Assembly (NCBI GenBank): GCA_018435665.1
Contig: JAHDND010000169.1
Coordinates: 1 to 41,865, forward strand
Direction of reading: 5' to 3'
From: Candidatus Thiosymbion sp.
GTDB taxonomy: Bacteria; Pseudomonadota; Gammaproteobacteria; Chromatiales; Chromatiaceae
Length of the DNA stretch: 41,865 nucleotides
The notes under the pieces were generated by a model, which did no database searches, was not told the DNA's origin, and saw only the letters and a list, made by a program, of their open reading frames with translations. This document shows, in pieces, positions 1-9,300 of the stretch (position 1 is the first letter of the stretch; each line of letters begins with the position of its first letter). Both the position numbers and the translations under genes were made by a program.

Positions 1-371
1 TGCTCACCGGAGGCATCCCGGGGCGGGAAGCGCAGGGGCCCGTCGTCATCGCCGGCGGCAGGCGTCTCGGCTGCCGTGGGGGCCTCCTCGGGGGAATGGG
101 TATGTTGGGGATCCTGGCCGAAGTCCGCCTGAGCACCCGGGACCCTTGTCACCGGGTTCTGGCTGCCGCTAACGGCTTCGGCGCCGTGGGTCTGGCCTTG
201 GATAAAGGGCCGATTGTGTATTGGATCCGTGCCGAGGTTGGTCAGGGCCTGGTTGGGCGTCGCCTCCGCGGCCTGAAGCAGGGGGCTGGTCAGGGTCGCC
301 AGGGCCAGCCAGGTAAGCCGAGGCTGGCTAGGAGCAAAGTTGATGGGACGAACGTGGGTAGTGCCAGACAT
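1..371 (-). CDS. Partial secreted protein, N-terminal part only
   Basis: An open frame starts at the ATG whose first base is 371 and runs off the left edge of the window, so the C-terminus is missing. AAGGA lies about 10 bases before the start. The product begins MSGTTHVRPINF and then has a hydrophobic run (TWLALATLTSPLLQAAEA) that looks like a signal peptide with a long polar n-region and a likely cut after AEA. The mature part seen is Pro/Gly/Gln/Asp-rich without cysteines, which suggests an unstructured linker after export. I do not recognise the family. It sits beyond repeat locus A and reads in the same direction as the feoC operon, but repeats separate the two. Confidence 0.6.
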   Translation of the reverse strand, partial: MSGTTHVRPINFAPSQPRLTWLALATLTSPLLQAAEATPNQALTNLGTDPIHNRPFIQGQTHGAEAVSGSQNPVTRVPGAQADFGQDPQHTHSPEEAPTAAETPAAGDDDGPLRFPPRDASGE

Positions 372-482
372 CGGCGGGGTTCCTTATATACAGCGGCTGA
401 GGGTTGAGATATCGGGTGGGGGTGCTGAACGCGGGGTATTCCGACGGAAAGGGGAGGCCGGGATCGTCTTGCGGCGTCGGCG

Positions 483-500
483 AGGCTGAATATTCAGCCT
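483..500. repeat. 18-bp perfect palindrome
   Basis: AGGCTGAATATTCAGCCT is its own reverse complement and ends where repeat locus A begins. It could be a protein-binding dyad or the end of a small mobile repeat. Its role is unknown. Confidence 0.6.
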
Positions 501-622
501 GACAGTCATGAGGGGGCGTGCCATGCCCCTGAAAATGAAAGCCTTTGGCGTGACCTTCACGCTAACTGTCATGAGGCAGCGCGCCACACCACTGATAATT
601 AAAGGCTTTCCCGTGACTTTCT
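499..622 (+). repeat. Dispersed ~62-bp repeat, locus A (two tandem units)
   Basis: Two head-to-tail units, about 499-561 and 562-622, share the pattern CTRACWGTCATGAGG, then a GCC-rich core, then AAAGSCTTT and CGTGACYTTC. The same unit recurs at 8686-8807 and, inverted, at 35412-35529. The core of the first unit, GGGGCGTGCCATGCCCC, can fold as a hairpin. On the minus strand the units stay in one reading frame and encode related peptides ending in MARPLMTV or VARCLMTV. The locus ends one base past the stop codon of feoC, so it may serve as a transcript end or stabilising structure. Confidence 0.8.
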
Positions 623-623
623 C

Positions 624-839
624 CTAACCTTGCCACTGATAGACCTCGATGGGGGCGGTGCCGCACTGGCTACAGCCCTGGCACTTCGCCGCCAGGGTAT
701 AGCTGACCTTCCCCTTTCGCTGCCAGACCTCCAGCATGCCGCGGACCAATTCCCGGTCGGCGGAGAAATGGGCGGCGATTTCCCCCAGGGTCGCCTGGCG
801 GTGATCCAGGAGAAAATTCTTCAATTCAATCAGTGTCAT
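624..839 (-). CDS. feoC: FeoC-like winged-helix Fe-S regulator
   Basis: A 71-residue protein with the FeoC layout: an N-terminal winged helix (MTLIELKNFLLDHRQ, then TLGEIAAHFSADRELVRGML and a wing around KGKVSY) and a cysteine cluster C53-x2-C56-x2-C59, a candidate Fe-S site. FeoC family members tune or protect the ferrous transporter FeoB. Here the gene is not beside feoAB but is last in a separate minus-strand operon, about 17 kb from feoB. The gap of 140 bp from the preceding gene allows a separate start signal. AGGGA precedes the ATG by about 10 bases. The family call rests on length, helix pattern and cysteine spacing. Confidence 0.85.
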   Translation of the reverse strand: MTLIELKNFLLDHRQATLGEIAAHFSADRELVRGMLEVWQRKGKVSYTLAAKCQGCSQCGTAPIEVYQWQG

Positions 840-979
840 GATGGCAATTCCCTATTGCCCGACACGCCTATGCCCACCACCGGGGGTGGACCCGACCGGT
901 TGGGACTGACGTGGCAGGGCGATTGGTGGCGTTGCGCGGAAACTTCGCGGAGCGTGGCGAGTTTCCGGGCCGCCGCGGA

Positions 980-1818
980 TCAGAGGATGGCGGTCACCAG
1001 GGTCTGGGCCGTGCGTTGGGCAAGGGCGCCCATCAGGGCCTTGCCGAACAGGGGGCCGATCTGGGAGGCCAGGCCGGGCCGGGCGGCTTGCGCGGGGACG
1101 CGGCCACTGGCGGACATCATCCTTAGCAGCCCGTCGCCGTCCTGAATCTTGGGGTCATAGTGGATGGTGATGCTGCCCGCCTTGGGGTTGAGGGCAACGG
1201 AGCGGATACCGTCCAGGTCACGCAGGCGATTGGCCAGGGCCTCCGCCTTGACCGGATCGCAGCGGAAGGTGCCATGGCCCACATGGGTCCCGCGACCTCG
1301 CCCCGCTCCAGGCACTCCCGCCAGAGGTCGCGGACCTTGGCGTCGCCTCGCGCTGACTTGAACCGACGGATGACGCTGGCATGAGTGCGGTCCAGATACT
1401 GCTGTACCGCCTCGGAGAACTCGTTGCGGTACAGGGAACGATGTACCGCCTCGACATGCAGTTGGTAGTGGTCCTGGAGGTCGCACTTGAAGCCGAAGCG
1501 GCGGGCCAGCCGACTAAGCTGCTCCATGGGCAGGCAGGTGCCGATCAAGGGGCAATGGAGTTTGTCGTCCAGTTCCCAGAGCTTGCGGGAGCGCCGCGCT
1601 TCGCCGGTGGCGGAGGAAACGGCGGTCAGCTCCTCCGGGCTGGAAGCGGGACCGACGGCCCGCACGGCCCCCTCGGCCTGGTCTGTTCGCGCGATTCGCC
1701 CGGCCTGCTCGGTGCGCCCGGCCCGCACGGGCCACTCCGGCGGGGGCTCGGCGGCGGCGAAGACCGGTGGCGGCGGTGGTGGCAGGACCTGGGCCAGGGC
1801 AGCCGCAAGCGCACTCAC
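980..1818 (-). pseudogene. DUF2325-like/HMA-like protein split by a frameshift
   Basis: Two overlapping frames together form one plausible protein. The first starts at a GTG (first base 1818) that overlaps the upstream stop codon as GTGA. It has a Pro/Ala-rich stretch and then a domain with KLWELDDKLHCPLIGTCLP, HYQLHVEAVHRS and ERGEVAGPMWAM, which resembles the N-terminal half of DUF2325-type proteins. Sense then passes to another frame between about 1305 and 1265, giving RCDPVKAEALANRLRDLDG and SITIHYDPK. That is an HMA-like fold of the kind in the fez-like genes at 12.0-17.8 kb, and it is followed by a Gly/Ala-rich tail. The switch needs one base re-read or one base missing. Without it the first frame runs on as nonsense to 1123. 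A GTG in frame two (THVGHG) could be an independent start, so two coupled genes are possible. A sequencing error or programmed slippage is also possible. Confidence 0.65.
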
Positions 1819-2012
1819 GCCCCGACCCCCCGGGCATCGAGAAGACGGTCGCTCATGAGCAGGCAAAGTTCCCGGGTCGTGCGGTCGAGAGCGCCAGTCT
1901 CGGCCAACCTCTCCAACAGCCCGGCAGCCTGGTGACCGGCCTGGAGGCAGCCGGTCAGGTCATGGCGGAGCAAAAGGGCCAGGGCCCCGGTGGTGAGATC
2001 TTGGTGGGACAT
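1815..2012 (-). CDS. Small helical protein heading the feoC operon
   Basis: A 65-residue protein, MSHQDLTTGALALLLRHDLT onward, predicted to be mostly amphipathic helix (LLERLAETGALDRTTRELCL). There is one cysteine and no signal peptide or membrane segment. GGAG lies about 9 bases before the ATG. Its TGA overlaps the GTG of the next gene, so the two are translationally coupled. I do not recognise the family. Its position ahead of an HMA-like protein and FeoC suggests a part in iron or metal handling. Confidence 0.6.
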   Translation of the reverse strand: MSHQDLTTGALALLLRHDLTGCLQAGHQAAGLLERLAETGALDRTTRELCLLMSDRLLDARGVGA

Positions 2013-2089
2013 GATGTGGGCTCCAGAGGTGATGGGATTGCTGATGTGCCGCGCCCGGTTCCCTGGGCGACAAGGTTGGACATGGGCTA

Positions 2090-2118
2090 ATTATGAGAAC
2101 TGTTCGCATTTGCGTCAA
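2090..2118 (-). promoter_or_regulatory. Sigma70-type promoter of the feoC operon, with a dyad in the spacer
   Basis: On the minus strand TTGACG (2118-2113) is followed after exactly 17 bases by CATAAT (2095-2090), each five of six to consensus. Transcription would start near 2083, giving a leader of about 70 bases. The spacer and -10 hold TGAGAACTGTTCGCA (2094-2108 on the plus strand), an imperfect dyad TGAGAA-N3-TTCGCA that could be an operator. The regulator is unknown. It is not a good Fur box. Confidence 0.65.
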
Positions 2119-2370
2119 GATGCCGCGGACCTTCAGCCGACGGGTAAGCAGGCGCGGGGTACCAGCCACCGCTGCATGCAATGAAAATTCGCACTCATTT
2201 ACTCGGATTAGCCTAATTCGAACCTTGCCGTGACCTGGCGCAACCTCGACAGAGTTCAGGGCTTTATCCTGGGCCAGGGATCTAAAATTAATTTAGCGGA
2301 TGATGAAATACTCATTCGTTAAAGTCCTGTTGGAAAGCGTTTGAAGTTGTTTAAAAAAGGGAGGTTCGCG
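2119..2370. other. Intergenic region upstream of the rhodanese gene
   Basis: With the promoter above, this makes a 358-bp divergent gap (2013-2370). It is AT-richer than its surroundings. It holds AATGAAAATTCGCACTCATT near 2180 and a near-palindrome CTAAAATTAATTTAG at 2282-2296. I found no convincing -35/-10 pair for the plus-strand gene and no coding frame. Confidence 0.5.
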
Positions 2371-2880
2371 ATGAACAAGCAACATTCGCGTCTCTTCGCG
2401 TTGGGGAGCGCCCTGGTTGCCCTGGCGGTTCTCAGCGCCCCCGTCTGGTCTTACGACGAGGGCCTGGCAGCCAAGTACGCCCAACTGTTCGCGTCGGCCA
2501 AGGAAAAGGCGACGAGCAAGGAATTGCACTGCATGAAGCCGGAGGGGTTGCTGAACATGATCAAGAAGGGCGAGCCGTTGCTGGGTCTCGACATCCGCAC
2601 GCCGGTCGAAACCGCGGTATTCACCCTGGCCTTGCCCGGCAGCCTGAACATCCCGATCAATGAACTCTTCCTGCCGGAGAACCTGGCGCGCCTACCCAAG
2701 GATCGCCCGTTGGTGCTGTTGTGCCAGACCGGCATGCGGGCGGGTATGGCCGTGGTCGCGCTCCGCCAGGTGGGTTTTGAGAAGGTCTTCGCCCTTCAGG
2801 GCGGGTTCAAGGGCCTGAGCGATTACCTGGATCCGATCACGGCCTACAGCCCGGTGTCGGAACCCCAAGCGGGCAAATAA
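2371..2880 (+). CDS. Periplasmic rhodanese-domain protein
   Basis: A 169-residue protein. The start at 2371 is favoured because GGGAGG lies 9 bases before it and it opens a clean signal peptide (MNKQHSRLFALGSALVALAV, ending near PVWS-YDE). The mature part is one rhodanese domain: LLGLDIRTPVE, GSLNIPI, then the active loop LLCQTGMRAG with the catalytic cysteine in a C-x-x-G-x-R pattern, and FALQGG near the end. Rhodaneses move sulfane sulfur; an exported one may act on thiosulfate, polysulfide or cyanide. It is followed after 34 bp by an OsmC gene in the same direction, so the two probably share a transcript. Confidence 0.85.
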   Translation: MNKQHSRLFALGSALVALAVLSAPVWSYDEGLAAKYAQLFASAKEKATSKELHCMKPEGLLNMIKKGEPLLGLDIRTPVETAVFTLALPGSLNIPINELFLPENLARLPKDRPLVLLCQTGMRAGMAVVALRQVGFEKVFALQGGFKGLSDYLDPITAYSPVSEPQAGK

Positions 2881-2914
2881 CGACCTTGGTTTTCAACCTG
2901 ACTGGGAGCAAGCA

Positions 2915-3322
2915 ATGCCTACTGCCATCACCCGCTATGAAGGAGACATGCTGTTCGCGACCGAGATAGGCGGACAGCACATCACCACCGACGTCACGCC
3001 ACCCATGGGTGGGAAGGGGCGGGCGCCGACGCCACCTGACCTGTTCATCGTTTCCCTGGGGGCCTGCGTGGCGGCCTTCGTCGCCCGCTATTGCGAGCAA
3101 CAAGGGATCGATACCCGGGACCTGCGGGTCGAGACCGCTTTCGAGAAGAACGAGCAGCCCGCCTTTCTGACCAATTTCAAGGTCGATGTCCATCTGCCTC
3201 ACGCCGAGTGCGGCGACCGCATGGCCGCCGTCCAGCGGGTGGCGGACCACTGCATCATCGAAGAGACCTTGCAACATTTTCAGCACGTCCAGTTCCAGAT
3301 CCACGACAGGACGAAGGTCTGA
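2915..3322 (+). CDS. OsmC/Ohr-family protein
   Basis: A 135-residue protein of the OsmC/Ohr fold. The helix SLGACVAAFVARYC carries the expected first cysteine, and VADHCIIEETL carries the second, the pair used by the family to reduce organic hydroperoxides. PTPPDLFIVSLGAC is the family's usual approach to the first cysteine. GGGAG lies 7-8 bases before the ATG. No signal peptide is visible, so it is cytoplasmic although its rhodanese partner is exported. Some OsmC-like proteins paired with rhodaneses work in sulfur metabolism rather than peroxide defence, so the substrate is open. Confidence 0.85.
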   Translation: MPTAITRYEGDMLFATEIGGQHITTDVTPPMGGKGRAPTPPDLFIVSLGACVAAFVARYCEQQGIDTRDLRVETAFEKNEQPAFLTNFKVDVHLPHAECGDRMAAVQRVADHCIIEETLQHFQHVQFQIHDRTKV

Positions 3323-3330
3323 AAAACAGC

Positions 3331-3353
3331 AAGCCCCGGTCAAGCCGGGGCTT
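3331..3353 (-). terminator. Hairpin terminator between osmC-like gene and katG
   Basis: AAGCCCCGG and CCGGGGCTT form a perfect 9-bp stem around a 5-base loop. On the minus strand the stem is followed by GCTGTTTTTC, so it looks like a rho-independent terminator for katG. The plus strand has no T-run, but the stem may still protect the osmC message. Confidence 0.7.
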
Positions 3354-3443
3354 AAGCAGAGCCTCCTGATTACCCCTTCCCGCCCACCCTCTCCTCACGC
3401 CGCTAGGCGACGGGGGGAGCCGGGGTCAGGAAGGGTGCCGCGT

Positions 3444-5765
<2,322 letters not shown>

Positions 5766-5769
5766 CTAT

Positions 5770-7710
5770 CTATTGACCGGCTTCAAGCGCGAGGGGCCAC
5801 GGGCAGACGCCGCTGACCCGATTCCGCCCCCCGGCCTTGGCGGCGTAGAGCGCCTGGTCGGCCCGGGCGTAGAGGGCATCCAGGCTGGTGATGGCCGGCG
5901 TCAGGGTCGCGACGCCAATGCTGACCGTGACGGCCAGGTCCCTGGGCGGTCCGCCCATGGGGTCCTGGGCCTGATCACCGAGTGGGTGGCAGCGCCACCG
6001 CCGTTCTTGCAAGCCCTGGCGCAGACGCTCCGCCAGGTGGCAGGCCCCCTCCTGGTCGGTTTCGGGCAGGAGGATGGCGAATTCCTCGCCCCCCATGCGC
6101 CCGATGAGGTCGGAGGTCCGGATCGCCTCACGGCAATGGTCCGCCACGCCGCGCAGGACGGCATCCCCGGCCTGATGGCCATGGCTGTCGTTGACATCCT
6201 TGAAGTGGTCGATGTCGAGGATCAGCAGGGACAGCGGCTCCCCGTAGCGTTGCGCCCGCGCCAGGTTGATCGCGGCGCTGGTGTGGAAATGGCCGCGATT
6301 GGCCAGGCCGGTGAGGTCGTCGATGGTCGCGCGCCGCTCCAGCTCCTCCCGCAGAAGATGCAATTCCGTGATGTCGGTGGCCAGGCCGATGAGGCGGTCC
6401 GGTTGTCCGGACTCCAGCAGCGGGACCTTGACCGTCCAGAAATAGCGGACCTTGCCCTCCCGGTCGACCAGGCGCTCCTCGCAACTCTGGGGCTGCCCGC
6501 TGCGGTAGACCGCTTCATCGAGTTCCCGCAGGTGGGCGATGGCCTCCGGTGGCAGGAACTCGGTCTGCAGCTTGCCGAGCAACGTCGAAATGGGTTGCCC
6601 CAGAAAGTCGGCCACGGCCTGGTTGGCATACAGAAAGCGCCCCGCGCGATCCTTCATGAAGACATGGGCATCCAGGTTGCCAAGGACGGTGTTCAGCAGC
6701 AGGTTCTGCTGGTGGAGCTCTTCCTCCAGCCGGTCACGGCGGCGCAGGGCGCGGATGAGCTGGATGAACACGATGGCCAGCACGGCCACGAAGAGCAGCG
6801 ACACCAGCAGCAGACGTTCCGCGTCCTGCCGCCAGTCACGCAGATAGTCCTGGCTGGCGATACCGACCGCCACCACGAACGGGTAATCACCGATCTGGCG
6901 ATAGCCATAAATGCGCTGGGAGCCGTCGACCGGCGAAACGATCTCAATGTGGCCGATGGGTCCCTGGTTCAGCACCGCCAGGCGCGTGGGGATATCGGGC
7001 TCGGGACGGTTGTCGACCTCGATCGGGCCAGGATAGCGAACGACCACGGCCCCATCGTCCATCCGCCGCAAGACCACCACGCCCTTGTCGCCCAGGCGAA
7101 TCCGGCTGAATTGCCCATGAATATCCACGAGTTCAATGGCCAATACCACCGCGCCCAGAAACCGCCCGGCCGGGTTTCGGATGGCCCGCGCCACCCACAT
7201 CGACGGCAGGCCGGAGATGCGGCCTAGGGCGACCCGGGAGAAAAGGGTGCCGGCGGCGGGATCATCCCGGAGTTGCTGGAAATAGGCGCGATCCGCGATG
7301 GAGATCGGTTTTTCCCGGCCCAGATTGCCATACAGCCTCTGGCCTTGCGCATCGAAGATTCGCAAGGCGCTCGCGATGGGATGGCCGGCGGTATGCGCCT
7401 TCAGCCAGCCGTTGGTCTCCTCCTCATGCTGCCCGACCCGGGCGGGATCCATGGCCCCGGGATCGACCGCGTTGGCAATCAGCCGGACCGTGCGCACCGC
7501 GGCGTCGAGTTCGGAATGGATCTGTGATTCCAGCACCATGGCCAGGTTGGTGGCATCGGTGACGGCCGCCGCCTGGGCCGCCGCGCGCGTGACCCGGGCC
7601 TGATAGCCGATCAGGCCGGCAAACAGCAGGAGGATGACGCCAAAGACGAGTCCATGCCTGAGCTCCCGGGGCGAAAAGGGCCGGAGACCCTGGTTACTGG
7701 CAGTGTTCAC
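5770..7710 (-). CDS. Cache-PAS-GGDEF diguanylate cyclase
   Basis: A 646-residue inner-membrane sensor that would make cyclic di-GMP. Order: transmembrane helix near 19-40 (LVFGVILLLFAGLIGYQ), an extracytoplasmic Cache-type sensor of about 240 residues (ISIADRAYFQQL, SRVALGRISGLPSMWVARAI), a second helix near 290-310 (LLLVSLLFVAVLAIVFIQL), a coiled stretch, a PAS domain (NLDAHVFMKDRAGRFLYANQ) and a GGDEF domain. The active motif reads MGGEEF and is intact; RTSD five residues before it is a product-inhibition site. The start codon is GTG with no clear ribosome site, so the exact N-terminus is uncertain. Confidence 0.92.
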   Translation of the reverse strand: MNTASNQGLRPFSPRELRHGLVFGVILLLFAGLIGYQARVTRAAAQAAAVTDATNLAMVLESQIHSELDAAVRTVRLIANAVDPGAMDPARVGQHEEETNGWLKAHTAGHPIASALRIFDAQGQRLYGNLGREKPISIADRAYFQQLRDDPAAGTLFSRVALGRISGLPSMWVARAIRNPAGRFLGAVVLAIELVDIHGQFSRIRLGDKGVVVLRRMDDGAVVVRYPGPIEVDNRPEPDIPTRLAVLNQGPIGHIEIVSPVDGSQRIYGYRQIGDYPFVVAVGIASQDYLRDWRQDAERLLLVSLLFVAVLAIVFIQLIRALRRRDRLEEELHQQNLLLNTVLGNLDAHVFMKDRAGRFLYANQAVADFLGQPISTLLGKLQTEFLPPEAIAHLRELDEAVYRSGQPQSCEERLVDREGKVRYFWTVKVPLLESGQPDRLIGLATDITELHLLREELERRATIDDLTGLANRGHFHTSAAINLARAQRYGEPLSLLILDIDHFKDVNDSHGHQAGDAVLRGVADHCREAIRTSDLIGRMGGEEFAILLPETDQEGACHLAERLRQGLQERRWRCHPLGDQAQDPMGGPPRDLAVTVSIGVATLTPAITSLDALYARADQALYAAKAGGRNRVSGVCPWPLALEAGQ

Positions 7711-8101
7711 GGGGGAAAGCGGAACTGGGGAGGGAGGCGTTCAAGCCTGGTAAAGATACCATAGCTTAGCACAGGGGCTTCAGGACTACTTTTCCAAGGC
7801 TCCAAGGTATGATGCGCCCAGCCCAGCCCAGCCCAGCCCAGCCCAGCCCATGCAGGGTTCGCCCCCGGTGGAGACGCCCTGAGACCGGTTGTGCGGGACT
7901 ACCCGAATCCGCACCGCTGCACCGGCGTGATCGTCGCCGCTCGCAACGATCCCCGCGCCCACGGCCAGCCGACGCTATTGGGTCGCGCGCTCCGCTGGAG
8001 TTTCGGGTCAAAGTCGGCGATGGGGAGATGCCGCGGCGCGAAGCCCTGCCGATCGCCAACGGATTTCGCTCCCTTTCCACAGAGACGAGGAGGTGACCAC
8101 C
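7711..8101. other. 391-bp intergenic stretch
   Basis: This lies between the diverging cyclase and Uma2 genes. Apart from the GCCCA repeat at 7816-7850 I see no convincing gene: the short frames lack ribosome sites and family features. Promoters for both neighbours should lie here, but no clear -35/-10 pair was found. Confidence 0.5.
7816..7850 (+). repeat. (GCCCA)7 short tandem repeat
   Basis: Seven exact copies of GCCCA in a row, 35 bp, lie between divergent genes. A pentamer array of this kind can change copy number by slippage and so alter promoter spacing. No frame that it would switch is evident. Confidence 0.9.
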
Positions 8102-8689
8102 ATGCCCGACCTGGCCTATCGACTGAGTCTGTATGAACAATTGGAAGGACTGCCCGCGGGGCTGACCGGCGAGATCCTCAACGGGCAGCTCTACACCCAG
8201 CCCCGGCCCTCGGGGCCGCATGGCCACGTGGAGTCCATGTTGGCCGGCGAGTTGGTCCCTCCCTTCGGACGCGGGCGCCGGGGTCCCGGCGGCTGGTGGA
8301 TTCTGATCGAACCCGAGGTCCATTTCGTCCGCGACCAGGAGGTGGCGGTGCCGGATCTGGCCGGCTGGCGGCGGGAGCGCATGCCCCTCATCCCCCAGGG
8401 CCATCGCTTTGAGGTGGTACCGGACTGGATCTGCGAAATTCTCTCGCCGTCCACGGCGAGCAGGGACCGCGAGATCAAACTGCCCCTCTACGCCTGGTAC
8501 GGCGTCGCCCATGTCTGGCTGGTGGACCCCCAACGGCGGACCCTGGAGGCCTATGAACTGATGACCACGGAGGCAGGCCAACCCAACCGGGGCGACTGGC
8601 GGCTGGTGATCGCGGCCGGCGCCGAGGAGTGTGTCCGGGTCCCCCCCTTTGCCGAACTGGACCTGGATCTGGCGGCCTTGTGGGTCTAA
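8102..8689 (+). CDS. Uma2-family (DUF820) PD-(D/E)XK protein
   Basis: A 195-residue protein of the Uma2 family, which has a restriction-endonuclease-like fold and is abundant in cyanobacteria and some purple bacteria; its true function is unknown. The start at 8102 is chosen over a GTG at 8093 because GGAGGT lies 7 bases before it. Family marks are LTGEILNGQLY (usual G-E-L/I-x-G), VAVPDLAGWRRER (acidic residue of the fold), WICEILSPST (second acidic residue) and IKLPLYAWYGV (lysine), ending with the common VPPFAELDLDLAALW. All nuclease-site residues appear intact. Its stop codon lies inside repeat locus B. Confidence 0.85.
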   Translation: MPDLAYRLSLYEQLEGLPAGLTGEILNGQLYTQPRPSGPHGHVESMLAGELVPPFGRGRRGPGGWWILIEPEVHFVRDQEVAVPDLAGWRRERMPLIPQGHRFEVVPDWICEILSPSTASRDREIKLPLYAWYGVAHVWLVDPQRRTLEAYELMTTEAGQPNRGDWRLVIAAGAEECVRVPPFAELDLDLAALWV

Positions 8690-8807
8690 CCGTCATGAGG
8701 GACGCGGCATGCCCAGAAAATGAAAGGCTTTGCGGTGAATTTGCGCTTTACGTCATGAGGGGATGTGCCACGCCCCTGAAAATGAATGACGTTGCGAGAC
8801 TTACATG
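8686..8807 (+). repeat. Dispersed ~62-bp repeat, locus B (two tandem units)
   Basis: Units at about 8686-8745 and 8746-8807 carry the same GTCATGAGG, GCC core and AAAATGAAxG blocks as locus A. The first unit is a few bases shorter, which breaks the reverse-strand frame kept in the other loci. The TAA of the preceding gene is formed by the first bases of the repeat. Confidence 0.8.
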
Positions 8808-8880
8808 CTAAGCCTGGACGCCACGAGCCCGCGCGACGCATCGGCCTGGCGGGTGGGGTCATCTAGCGGAAGAGGAGAGG

Positions 8881-9276
8881 ATGATGTTGCCAACACGACG
8901 GGGTGAAAAACTCGGCTGGCTCGGTGGTTTCGCGGGCGGGTTCCTGTGGATACCGGTGCTGGCCCTGGTGTTCCTGGGGCGCGGGGAGCTGATCGCCGGG
9001 CTTGTCGGTCTCGCGCTTAGCTTCCTGGGTTATGGCGCCGTAGTCCGCCTATCCCCCTGGCGTTACCCCGACACCCCTTACTGGCGGCTGCTGCTCCCGC
9101 CGTATCTGGCGCTGGTCGCCGCGGTGCCCTGGGCGATCTGGGGCTTCGGCCCCGAAGAGGCCGCTGGCTTAAACTGGTGGCAACTCATGCCGCTGCTCGC
9201 CCTGTTCTCGCCCTTCGTCACCATCGGCTCGCGGCGGTGGCGTGATGGCGACCAGGGTGGTGGCCAGGCCCGTTGA
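8881..9276 (+). CDS. Small integral membrane protein
   Basis: A 131-residue hydrophobic protein with about four membrane segments: near 11-31 (LGGFAGGFLWIPVLALVFL), 37-53, 70-88 (LLLPPYLALVAAVPWAIW) and 100-115. The loops are short and the tail is basic. A purine-rich GAGGAGAGG run stands just before ATGATG, so the start may be 8881 or 8884. I do not recognise the family and the neighbours give no hint. Confidence 0.65.
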   Translation: MMLPTRRGEKLGWLGGFAGGFLWIPVLALVFLGRGELIAGLVGLALSFLGYGAVVRLSPWRYPDTPYWRLLLPPYLALVAAVPWAIWGFGPEEAAGLNWWQLMPLLALFSPFVTIGSRRWRDGDQGGGQAR

Positions 9277-9300
9277 GCCGGCCCCTGTCAAGCCGACCAG

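Noticed and set aside
384..587. A 67-residue gene on the minus strand
   Set aside because: Most of it is repeat locus A. It has no ribosome site that I can see. The in-frame repeat peptide is noted as a finding instead.
7816..7850. CRISPR array
   Set aside because: The repeats are 5 bases with no spacers. The ~62-bp repeats also lack spacers, and no cas genes are seen.
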